A stretch of 64,000 bases of DNA from Streptomyces longisporoflavus (GTDB taxonomy: Bacteria; Actinomycetota; Actinomycetes; Streptomycetales; Streptomycetaceae): assembly GCF_014649775.1 (NCBI RefSeq), contig NZ_BMTR01000001.1, forward strand, positions 786,870 through 850,869, in the 5' to 3' direction. The translations under genes and the position numbers were made by a program. Position 1 is the first letter of the stretch, and each line of letters opens with the position of its first letter. Below, in pieces: positions 56,913-64,000 of the stretch. Under the pieces are notes generated by a model. It was not told where the DNA came from. It ran no database searches and worked only from the letters and a program-made list of their open reading frames with translations.

Positions 56913-58172
56913 TCAGGAGTTGGCGTTCATGGCCCGCGTGATGGCCGCCGACGCCTTCGCCGCCTCCTTCGCGGCGTCACCGCCGACGAGGGCCGCGGTC
57001 ATGTAGTCCTTGATGGGGTTCTCGGCCTCCACCGCGGCCCAGCCGGGGGTGTTGGGCGTCGCGTGCCCGTTGGCCGCGCCCACCGCCATCGCGGAGGCGC
57101 CGGGGTCGTCCGCCACGGCCGAGGCCAGGGTGGTCCGGTTGGGCACGTAACTCATGGCCACGGCCAGCTTCTTCTGCCAGGTGTCGCCCGTCAGTTCCTT
57201 GATGAGCGTCAGGGCCTCCTCGGAGTCACCCGCCGCGGCGGGGATTACCAGATCGGAACCGCCGGTGAAGACGGCGCCCGGCGTGTCCGCGCTCTTGCCC
57301 GGAATCGGGAAGAAGCCCAGCTTGTCCTTGAGCCCGGGGTTGTTCTCGATGACGGCGTTGGCCCCGCCCGGCGTGGAGATGACCTGGGCCACCTGCCCCT
57401 TGGCCATCACCTGGGCCTGCGGCGGGTCGTCCTCGTCGGCGTCCTTGGGGCCCTTGCCCAGCGCCTGGAGGCGTGCGTAGAACTCCATGCCGCGCAGCGC
57501 CTCGGGCGTGTCCAGGGCGCCCTTCCACTTGCCGCCCGACTTGGCGGCGAAGTCGCCGCCCTCGTCCCAGATGAAGCCGCCCAGTGCGTACCACATCTGT
57601 CCGGGCAGATAGATGCCCTGCGTCTTGCCCTTGTTCAGTTTCGTGGTCGCCTCGACCCACTGGTCGCGTGTCTTGATCGCGGCGGCATCGACACCGGCCT
57701 TCTCGAACAGGTCGGTGCGGTAGATGACGACGCGGTTCGCCGCGTAGTAGGGGATGCCGTACTGCTTCCCCTCGTAGGCGCCGGGCTCGGCGAGGCCCCT
57801 GAGCCAGTGTTCGCCCTTGAGCTCGGTCTTGCTGTCCGTGAGGTCGAGCAGCCCCCCGCTCGCGGCGAACTGTGCCACCTGGGTGTTGCCCACCTCGATC
57901 ACGTCGGGTGCGTCATTGCTGGCCAGCGCGGCGGTGATCTTCTCGCCGATGCCGTCCCACTCCTGGATCTGGACCTTGACCTCGATCTCGGGGTGCTTGG
58001 CTTCGAAACCCTTGACGAACTCCTTCTGGAAGGCGGCCGAGACGCTGTCACGCATCAGCCAGACGTCGACCGTCGTGTGTCCGTCGCCGCCTTCGTCGGC
58101 GGAGCCGCCGCAGGCACTGAGTGTGGCGGCCATGACAAGAGTGGAACTACCGGCAAGCAAGCGGTACTTCAC
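56913..58172 (-). CDS. Sugar-binding lipoprotein of ABC transporter
   Basis: A 419-residue extracellular solute-binding protein (family 1). Lipobox in MKYRLLAGSSTLVMAATLSA followed by CGGSADEGG, so it is anchored by a lipid on Cys21. TTVDVWLMRDSVSAAFQKEF, VKGFEAKHPEIEVKVQIQEW, NDAPDVIEVGNTQVAQFAAS, AVFTGGSDLVIPAAAGDSEE are typical. The linked GH20 enzyme suggests GlcNAc-containing oligosaccharides such as chitobiose as ligand. Divergent from a GntR regulator, with operator-like repeats between them. Confidence 0.88.
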   Translation of the reverse strand: MKYRLLAGSSTLVMAATLSACGGSADEGGDGHTTVDVWLMRDSVSAAFQKEFVKGFEAKHPEIEVKVQIQEWDGIGEKITAALASNDAPDVIEVGNTQVAQFAASGGLLDLTDSKTELKGEHWLRGLAEPGAYEGKQYGIPYYAANRVVIYRTDLFEKAGVDAAAIKTRDQWVEATTKLNKGKTQGIYLPGQMWYALGGFIWDEGGDFAAKSGGKWKGALDTPEALRGMEFYARLQALGKGPKDADEDDPPQAQVMAKGQVAQVISTPGGANAVIENNPGLKDKLGFFPIPGKSADTPGAVFTGGSDLVIPAAAGDSEEALTLIKELTGDTWQKKLAVAMSYVPNRTTLASAVADDPGASAMAVGAANGHATPNTPGWAAVEAENPIKDYMTAALVGGDAAKEAAKASAAITRAMNANS

Positions 58173-58204
58173 GATTCACCTCGGAGAGAGCAAGACCTGA
58201 CCAC

Positions 58205-58229
58205 CTGACCAGTGGGGCTCACTGGTCAG
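58205..58229. promoter_or_regulatory. GntR-type operator upstream of the sugar-binding gene
   Basis: Perfect inverted repeat CTGACCAGTG (58205-58214) and CACTGGTCAG (58220-58229) separated by 5 bases, 33 bp before the binding-protein start. The halves are those of the Streptomyces DasR element (ACTGGT...ACCAGT) in everted order. A smaller GACC-AATGG-GGTC lies at 58262-58274. Confidence 0.6.
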
Positions 58230-58353
58230 CTCGTCCCTTGATGCTGGATGAAGGTGGCATAGACCAATGGGGTCGTCAACCCCCTTCACTGACCGAAGAG
58301 TTGACGATCTACCCAGCTCCGAGCGCGACGCCGTTCCCCCGCTCGGTGGTTAC

Positions 58354-58369
58354 ACTGGGCCTGACCAGT
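58354..58369. promoter_or_regulatory. dre-like operator upstream of the GntR gene
   Basis: ACTGGGCCTGACCAGT differs from the DasR-type consensus ACTGGTCTAGACCAGT at a few central positions only. It lies 60 bp before the regulator start, suggesting autoregulation. Confidence 0.6.
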
Positions 58370-58429
58370 AGCCTCGGTTCGGGCGCTGGCTGCTCGAGCT
58401 GGTAAGCAATTGAGGTCAGTGGGGACACC

Positions 58430-59278
58430 ATGGATGCCGACGTACCCGGGACGGTGCTCAAGCGGGAGAGGGCCCGCGATGCCGTGCTCGAACTGATCGA
58501 GTCACGCAACCCCGGCGATGCCATCCCCTCCGAGCGCGCCCTGTGCGCCCTGCTCGCCGTGTCGAGACCCACCGTGCGCTCGGCGATCGACGAACTGGTG
58601 GCCGCGGGACTCCTGGTCCGCGAACACGGCCGAGGCATGTTCGTCGCTCCCGCGAAGATCACCCAGGAGCTGGTCTCCGGGGACCGCGCCCTGACCGTCC
58701 CGCAGGCGGCGGGCACCTGGTCGAGCAGACTCCTTGAGTTCACCACCCAGCCGGCCGGCGCCCGGGTCGGCCGCAAACTGCGGATGTCACCCGCGCAGGA
58801 GATCCTCTACGTGGCCAGACTGCGCCTCGTCGACGGCGCACCGATGGCCATCGAGCATCTGCACCTCAGAGCGGCACTGGCCCCCGGCCTCTCGGCCGCC
58901 GAACTGGAGAGCGGAGATCTCTACGAGCACCTGCGGGACACCCACGGGGTGCACGTCCACGAGGCCGTCCAGGCCATCGAACCGACCGTCGTGACCCGGG
59001 CGGAGGCCAAGCTCCTGGACGTTCCCGAACTTTCCCCGGCGCTGCTCTTCGAGCGGCTGACCTCGGACACCGAAGGACGCCCCGTCGAATACGTCCACTC
59101 GCTCTACCGGGGCGACCGCTACCGCATCGTCTCCCGCCTCACCCTCGGCCCGGCGGCCACGCCCCGGACCGCCGGGGACGACCACGACCACCATCCGGGC
59201 ATCCCGCCGGGCGACTTCGCCCTCGGCGACGCCGTGACGTCGTCCACCCGGGGGGACATCCAGGGACGGCTCCCCTGA
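58430..59278 (+). CDS. GntR/HutC-family regulator (DasR-like)
   Basis: A 282-residue regulator. N-terminal winged helix: GTVLKRERARDAVLELIESR, PGDAIPSERALCALLAVSRP, TVRSAIDELVAAGLLVREHG. Effector (UTRA) domain: RVGRKLRMSPAQEILYVARL, APMAIEHLHLRAALAPGLSA, RPVEYVHSLYRGDRYRIVSR. A hydrophilic Asp/His-rich tail (about 245-282) is extra. It probably represses the divergent sugar operon and is released by a sugar phosphate such as glucosamine-6-phosphate, as for DasR; the ligand here is inferred. Confidence 0.87.
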   Translation: MDADVPGTVLKRERARDAVLELIESRNPGDAIPSERALCALLAVSRPTVRSAIDELVAAGLLVREHGRGMFVAPAKITQELVSGDRALTVPQAAGTWSSRLLEFTTQPAGARVGRKLRMSPAQEILYVARLRLVDGAPMAIEHLHLRAALAPGLSAAELESGDLYEHLRDTHGVHVHEAVQAIEPTVVTRAEAKLLDVPELSPALLFERLTSDTEGRPVEYVHSLYRGDRYRIVSRLTLGPAATPRTAGDDHDHHPGIPPGDFALGDAVTSSTRGDIQGRLP

Positions 59279-59337
59279 GATCCGCGACGGCGGGCAGGCC
59301 GCGTGCGCAGCGGCGGCGGGATGAAACGATCCCGGCC

Positions 59338-59868
59338 ATGGATCGACTTCCGTACTCGGCCGCTTGGCTGTTGCAATGGCGTGCGCAGATCACGGACGCG
59401 GTAGCCGCGATGGCCGCGACCTTCGAGGAGACGTACGGGTTCCCGGCCGGCGACAACGAGGTCCGCCTCGCCGACGAGGACGACCGTCGCGCCGTCCGCG
59501 CGTACGCCCGCGAGTGGCCGGGCACCGATGATCTGCTGACGTTCTACCGGTCCATCGGGGAGGTCCTCCTGCCCGACGTGGGAAACGGCATTTTCCTCCA
59601 CTCGGCGCGCGATGTCCTGCACCGAGTGGCGGAGGAGGGCCACGTCTTCCTCCCGGGGGCCGACGATCCGCACGGCATGGTCATCGGCTCCGACGGAGGG
59701 GGCATCCTGTTCGTCGCCGACCGGAGCGGCATGATCCATCGGTCCCGTACGGCTTCCACGGACGCGGGGGAGTTCGACAGGGCCGCCGACAACCTCCCGG
59801 ACTTCCTCGACCTCATCCGCCGGTCGGTGCTTCGCTTCGCGGAAACGGGCGAGCCCGGCTGTCCGTGA
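59338..59868 (+). CDS. SMI1/KNR4 (SUKH) family protein
   Basis: A 176-residue protein with an N-terminal helix and a SUKH-type fold: DDLLTFYRSIGEVLLPDVGN, DPHGMVIGSDGGGILFVADR, FDRAADNLPDFLDLIRR. Many SUKH proteins are immunity proteins against polymorphic toxins. No toxin gene is adjacent, so an orphan immunity or regulatory role is possible. ATG at 59338; the start is not strongly supported by a ribosome site. Confidence 0.72.
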   Translation: MDRLPYSAAWLLQWRAQITDAVAAMAATFEETYGFPAGDNEVRLADEDDRRAVRAYAREWPGTDDLLTFYRSIGEVLLPDVGNGIFLHSARDVLHRVAEEGHVFLPGADDPHGMVIGSDGGGILFVADRSGMIHRSRTASTDAGEFDRAADNLPDFLDLIRRSVLRFAETGEPGCP

Positions 59869-59998
59869 AGCAGCGCCGACTACGCGACCGTCGCGGGTCA
59901 CCCTTGCCTCCCGTGCTCGCCGGGCAGGTCCGCTGCCGGAATCGCCGCGTCTTCGCAGAACCCCGGGGAGGAAGCAACTGCGCAGGTATACAGGGAGC

Positions 59999-60664
59999 AT
60001 GGCAACTTTCGTGCTCATCCACGGCGGCGGCGACAGCGGCTGGGCGTGGCACCTCCTCGAAGCCCAGCTGCGTTCTCGGGGGCACGAGACCGTCGCCCCG
60101 GACCTGCCCTCGGACCAGCCGGCCGCAGGGCTCGGCGACTATGCCGACGCCGTGGCCGAGGCCGTGGGAGAGCGGCGGAATCTCGTGGTCGTCGGCCATT
60201 CGTACGGCGCCTTCACCGCACCGCTGGTGGCCGAACGGCTCGGGGCCGAGGCGCTGGTCCTGCTGGCCGGGATGATCCCGGAGCCGGGCGAGCGGCCCGA
60301 CGACTGGTGGGAGAGGACCGGGTGCAACAAGGCCAGGGACGCCGCGGGCCTCTCCGCCATCGAGGACCCCTTCGAGAGCTTCTACCATGACGTGCCCCGC
60401 GAACTGGCCGAGGAGGCCCTGCGCAGGGAGCGGGAGGAATCCTCCAGGGTGGGCGGCGAGCCCTGGCCGCTGACCGCCTGGCCCGACATCCCCACGAAGT
60501 TCATCGTGTGCAAGGACGACCGCTTCTTCCCGCCCGAGTTCTTCCGTGCCCTGGCCCAAGAGCGTCTTGGCGTCACACCCGACGAGATCGGCGGTAGCCA
60601 CTGCGTAGCACTCAGCCGACCGCAGGAGCTGGCGGCGCTGCTGGTGAGCTACCTCCAGGAGTAA
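59999..60664 (+). CDS. Alpha/beta hydrolase (esterase/methylesterase-like)
   Basis: A 221-residue hydrolase: MATFVLIHGGGDSGWAWHLL, nucleophile elbow NLVVVGHSYGAFTAPLVAER, acid region KFIVCKDDRFFPPEF, catalytic His in GGSHCVALSRPQELA. The compact form and LIHGG start resemble salicylate/methyl-ester-type esterases. Substrate unknown; no operon partner. Confidence 0.82.
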   Translation: MATFVLIHGGGDSGWAWHLLEAQLRSRGHETVAPDLPSDQPAAGLGDYADAVAEAVGERRNLVVVGHSYGAFTAPLVAERLGAEALVLLAGMIPEPGERPDDWWERTGCNKARDAAGLSAIEDPFESFYHDVPRELAEEALRREREESSRVGGEPWPLTAWPDIPTKFIVCKDDRFFPPEFFRALAQERLGVTPDEIGGSHCVALSRPQELAALLVSYLQE

Positions 60665-60700
60665 CCGTCGTACGAGACACGGGTGTTGCTCACGCGGTGT

Positions 60701-62173
60701 TCACGGTGCACGGTCGGCGATGCGCAGCGCGTGGACCAGGTCGTGGGTGCCGGGGCCGGGGGACAGGAGGCTGCGTTCCAGGAGCTGTTCGGCGCTGAGC
60801 AGGTGGGCGCGGACGGTGGTGCGGCTGATGCCGAGGTTCCGGGCGGTTTGCCGGGCGTCGGTGCCTGCGTCGACCCAGGCGCGCAGGGTCCGGCGCACGG
60901 TGTCGTCCGTGCCGGGCAGCAGCGGTCGGAGGAAGGCGTGTGCCCAGGTGGCGGCCGCTTCGGTGGCCAGCAGGCTGTCCAGCGAAGGCGGCGGCCCGGC
61001 TCCGGCGTCGCCGCGAGGGAGTGGGAGGTCGGTGACCGCCAGGGCCAGGGCGAGCTCGGCGCGGCTGCGGGGGTCCTGCAGGTTCAGGCCGAGAGCGTCC
61101 TGGACGCGTCCCAGATGGGCGGCGACGGTGTTGCGGCTGATGCCGAGCAGCCGTGCCACACCGGAGCGGGGAAAGTTCAGGGCCAGGCTCGTGATGTCGA
61201 GGGTGAGCCGGGGCGCGGCGCTGATCGGCTCCAGAAAGGAACCGGCCCAGGAGAGGGCTTCGTGACGGGGGAGCAGCCGGGCAAGGGGCGGCCGGCCGCG
61301 GTAGTGGGCAAGCCGTTCGGGCGTGTGGCAGGCCAGGGCCAGAGCGTGGCGGGCCTGTTCGTAGGCCTGCGTGGTCTCCCGCAGAAGCACCGGTGCGCTG
61401 ACGCCCAGCGCGTAGTGCGGGTTCTCGCGCACCAACTCCCTTACGTGCGCGGCCAGATCACCCTTTGCCCCGTCGCCGTCGTGATCCGCGGGCAGGAGAC
61501 AGATCAGATGCTCGTCGTAGACGGGGCAGCGCAGCATCAAGCCGCGACCGTGATAGCCGGACGTATCCTCGTGGGCGTCGATGAGCCTGCCACGGTCCGC
61601 GGGCGGGCAGCGCAGCAGGTGGACGCGCAGGCGTTCGGCGTCAAGCAGCGGCGGAACGGCACCGGCCGTCATCCGGCGGGCCAGCAGCAGTTCTCCCGCC
61701 ATCAGGGCCATGAAGACCGCCAGTCGCAGCCGCGCCGCCGCCTGCCGGGAGCGGCGTGCGAGGTCGTCGGACTGCCGGGCACGTCGCAACACCTCGACCA
61801 CGGCGCCCGCATGGGACGCCAGCGACAGGGCTTCCCGTGTCAGCGGTGTCGCGCTGATCACCACCAGCACCGGGCGAGGCACCTGTCTGCCCAGCGCTTC
61901 GCACCGCACATGAAACGCACCCGCCTGCGAGGCCGAAGCGGCCAGCCGTCCCGAGGTCAACCGCGGCAGCTCGGACCGGAGATGGGCAAGAATGTCCGGC
62001 GCGAGGCGAGCAGTGGACGCCTCCACCTCACCTGCCCGGCCGACCAGGGCGATCTGCGCGCCGAGCTGTCGCCCCATCCAGTCGACCAACGCCTGCGCAT
62101 CAGGATCGGCGCTGTGCCGGACACGAGACCTCAGCTGGCACAGCAACTCGTCCAGTACGTGGGGTATCGCCAC
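60701..62173 (-). CDS. PucR/CdaR-type transcriptional regulator with two C-terminal HTH segments
   Basis: A 490-residue regulator without an obvious sensory domain of known type. A central GGDEF-like/PucR region (VRENPHYALGVSAPVLLRET, TQAYEQARHALALA) is followed by two helix-turn-helix units. The first, SGVARLLGISRNTVAAHLGR (about 370-390), precedes VQDALGLNLQDP. The second, ARQTARNLGISRTTVRAHLL, is near the C-terminus. PucR proteins usually have one. GTG at 62173 is preceded by GGAGGAGG. The target may be the FAD-Rieske gene upstream or distant genes. Confidence 0.78.
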   Translation of the reverse strand: MAIPHVLDELLCQLRSRVRHSADPDAQALVDWMGRQLGAQIALVGRAGEVEASTARLAPDILAHLRSELPRLTSGRLAASASQAGAFHVRCEALGRQVPRPVLVVISATPLTREALSLASHAGAVVEVLRRARQSDDLARRSRQAAARLRLAVFMALMAGELLLARRMTAGAVPPLLDAERLRVHLLRCPPADRGRLIDAHEDTSGYHGRGLMLRCPVYDEHLICLLPADHDGDGAKGDLAAHVRELVRENPHYALGVSAPVLLRETTQAYEQARHALALACHTPERLAHYRGRPPLARLLPRHEALSWAGSFLEPISAAPRLTLDITSLALNFPRSGVARLLGISRNTVAAHLGRVQDALGLNLQDPRSRAELALALAVTDLPLPRGDAGAGPPPSLDSLLATEAAATWAHAFLRPLLPGTDDTVRRTLRAWVDAGTDARQTARNLGISRTTVRAHLLSAEQLLERSLLSPGPGTHDLVHALRIADRAP

Positions 62174-62328
62174 GGCCCTCCTCCGCCGGCCCTCCCGGCG
62201 GCGGCGTAACGGCAGGCCACCGGTGAAGGTCCGTCTCCACCCTGGCAGCAGGCCGTAAATGAACGCTGAACGGTTCGGGCCGTTGCCAGTGACACCCGGA
62301 GGGCCTCCCGCCTGAGCATCCGCCGTGC

Positions 62329-63861
62329 TCAGACCTCCCGCGGCGGAAGCGGGCCGAGGGCCGGGCCCTGGAGTACGGCGCCGTCGATGCCGAAGCGTGA
62401 ACCGTGGCACGGGCACTCCCACGCGGTTTCCGCCTCGTTGAAGGCGACCAGGCACCCCAGATGCGTACAGCGCGCCGACACGGCGTGGGCCGCCCCGTCC
62501 TCGTCGCGATAGACGGCGCAGCGGTGGCCCTGGACCTTGACCACCGCACCCGAGCCGGGAGCGATGTCGTCCACGGAGTCCACCGGGGTGGACTTCAGCC
62601 GGTCACCCACGAAGTGCCGGGCGACTTCCGCCTGCTGTTGCAGCAGCGCCGAACCTTCCCGCAGGGTGCTGAGCACACGGCGCGGATCGTACAGACCCGC
62701 CCACTCGGGCGCGACGTCGGTGAGGGCCGACGCAAGGAGCTGTCCGGCCATCGCACCTCCGCTCATGCCCCAACCGCCGAACCCGGTCGCTACGTACACA
62801 TGCCGTGCGCCGGGATGGAAGAGGCCCACCAGCGGCACACCGTCGCTCACGTCGTTGTCCTGGGCGGCCCACCGGTATGCCGTGTCGCCGACCGGGAAGT
62901 GCTCGTGCATCCAGGTATCCAGGCGCAGGAAGCCCTCGCGGCTGTCTGCTGTGCCGGGCGTGAAACTCTCGCCGGTGACGATGAGCAGCCGCCGGTCCTT
63001 GTCGAGCGGGGCGGTCCGCACGGAGCGCTTGCCCATGTCGTTCGTGATGTACATGTGGGCGGGGGCCTCGGAGGCGGGCAGCGGAGCGGCGACGACCAGT
63101 TCGCGGCGCGGCGAGAGGCGGGCGAAGTGCAGTGCCCGGTCAAAGACGGGGTAGTGCGTGGCGATGACGACGTCCTTCGCCGTGATCGTCGCGCCCTCCT
63201 CGGTGGTCACCTTGCAGGGGCTGCCCTCGGTAAGGCCGGTCGCCCGGGTCTGTTCATGGATGACGCCGCCTCGTGCGGTGATGTCGTCCGCGAGGGCCAG
63301 GAGGTACTTGCGGGGGTGGAACTGCGCCTGGTGCGCGACCCGCACTGCTGCGGCCACGGGGAACGGCAGGTCCGTCTCGGTCACGAAGTCGGCGTCCAGA
63401 CCCGCTTCCGCGGTGGCCTCGGCCTCGGCCTCGAACGCGTGGCGTTCTCGCGGATCCGTGGTGAAGGTCACAGCCGCCGACCGCTCGAAGTCGCAGTCGA
63501 CACCCAGTTCCGCGGCCACCGATGCGACCCGCTCCACCGCCGCCTGCTGGGACTGGGCGTAGTGGCGTGCGCCCGCCTTGTCGCGCGTGCGGCGCAGCCG
63601 TTCGTACACCAGGGAGTGGGCCGCGGTCAGCTTGGCCGTCGTATGTCCGGTCACTCCGGCGGCAACACGGTCCGCTTCAAGGACCAGCACGTTGCGTCCG
63701 GCCCTGGTCAGTTCCCAGGCGACGCTCAGGCCGGCCATACCGGCCCCGATCACGACAACGTCCGCCGTCGCGTCGCTCTCCAGCGCCGGCCACCGGGGAC
63801 CCGGCGCGGTGGCCATCCAGTACGACTCGGCGCTGCCCGGAAGTTCAGATCGCGTGGTCAT
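62329..63861 (-). CDS. FAD-dependent oxidoreductase with C-terminal Rieske domain
   Basis: A 510-residue protein. A DAO-type flavoprotein part (1-400): ADVVVIGAGMAGLSVAWELT, VLVLEADRVAAGVTGHTTAK, LTAAHSLVYERL, YVATGFGGWGMSGGAMAGQL. A C-terminal Rieske [2Fe-2S] domain follows with CTHLGC and CPCHGSRF (two Cys-His pairs). Such fusions (YhfW-like) probably oxidise an amine or amino acid; the substrate is unknown. ATG at 63861. The 139 bases to the end of the window hold its upstream region and no further gene. Confidence 0.88.
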   Translation of the reverse strand: MTTRSELPGSAESYWMATAPGPRWPALESDATADVVVIGAGMAGLSVAWELTRAGRNVLVLEADRVAAGVTGHTTAKLTAAHSLVYERLRRTRDKAGARHYAQSQQAAVERVASVAAELGVDCDFERSAAVTFTTDPRERHAFEAEAEATAEAGLDADFVTETDLPFPVAAAVRVAHQAQFHPRKYLLALADDITARGGVIHEQTRATGLTEGSPCKVTTEEGATITAKDVVIATHYPVFDRALHFARLSPRRELVVAAPLPASEAPAHMYITNDMGKRSVRTAPLDKDRRLLIVTGESFTPGTADSREGFLRLDTWMHEHFPVGDTAYRWAAQDNDVSDGVPLVGLFHPGARHVYVATGFGGWGMSGGAMAGQLLASALTDVAPEWAGLYDPRRVLSTLREGSALLQQQAEVARHFVGDRLKSTPVDSVDDIAPGSGAVVKVQGHRCAVYRDEDGAAHAVSARCTHLGCLVAFNEAETAWECPCHGSRFGIDGAVLQGPALGPLPPREV

Positions 63862-64000
63862 GGCTCACGTGTTCCCTCGGCAGCCGAAACGAGACGCTGG
63901 ATGCCGGTTCTTCCCCTGATTGACCATCCTCGCCCCCATGAATGAGGGCGATTCCCTTCAGCTCGCGTGAGCGGGCTTGAGGGCTTCACGCATCCGCCTC

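Noticed and set aside
1..64000. tRNA, rRNA, CRISPR, prophage or integrase genes
   Set aside because: I looked for typical motifs (TTCGAATCC-type tRNA arms, integrase signatures, repeated spacer arrays) and saw none convincing; a tRNA scan would be needed to exclude tRNAs formally.

Overview
The window looks like chromosomal DNA of a Streptomyces or very close relative. GC is very high with strong third-position GC bias. GTG and TTG starts and 4-bp ATGA/GTGA overlaps are common. It carries a mycothione reductase, an F420-type oxidoreductase, the actinomycete-type gas vesicle gene order, many secreted glycan hydrolases and sugar transporter genes without their own ATPase. No rRNA, tRNA, CRISPR array, integrase or replication origin was seen.

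Layout. 1-1.6 kb: tail of an FG-GAP surface protein, then a small membrane-protein gene between two inverted, decayed ends of an IS5-type transposase. 1.7-3.1 kb: a short threonyl-tRNA synthetase behind a threonine leader peptide and terminator hairpin. 3.2-6.5 kb: small membrane and CsbD-like stress proteins and a fused betaine-synthesis methyltransferase. 6.7-7.9 kb: a duplicated non-coding/degenerate element and two STAS proteins. 8.1-13.7 kb: a ten-gene gas vesicle operon (gvpO-A-F-G-Y-Z-J-L-S-K, minus strand). 14-18.3 kb: beta-propeller protein and a GH81 glucanase with a LacI-type operator. 18.4-21.7 kb: a KAP P-loop NTPase / Hsp70-like ATPase pair. 21.9-27 kb: TetR regulator, hydrolases and cell-surface proteins. 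27.2-32.1 kb: two-component system, sirtuin, PP2C phosphatase and MASE1 protein. 32.3-39.1 kb: three STAS proteins, an RsbQ-RsbP-like energy-stress module, a permease and a winged-helix regulator. 39.4-42.6 kb: a tightly coupled acyl-CoA dehydrogenase / PIG-L deacetylase / NodS-like methyltransferase / glycosyltransferase operon. 42.9-51.9 kb: the second copy of the duplicated element, redox and stress enzymes, an ANTAR protein and mycothione reductase. 51.9-59.3 kb: a sugar ABC-transporter operon with GH20 and CBM3-GH16 enzymes under a divergent GntR regulator with inverted-repeat operators. 59.3-64 kb: SUKH protein, hydrolase, PucR-type regulator and a FAD-Rieske oxidoreductase.

Theme. Much of the window reads as a stress and partner-switching neighbourhood: five STAS proteins, two SpoIIE-type phosphatases, an RsbQ homologue, CsbD, betaine synthesis, gas vesicles, general-stress SDRs, a CBS protein and a few sigma-B-like promoter sequences. 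No sigma factor or RsbW-type kinase lies inside the window. The most interesting items are the KAP/Hsp70 pair, the RsbQ-RsbP-STAS operon, the attenuated editing-less ThrRS, the approximately 270-bp inverted duplicate element, and six short two-copy tandem duplications, three of which span stop codons. All functions are inferred by eye from motifs and context; no database search was run.
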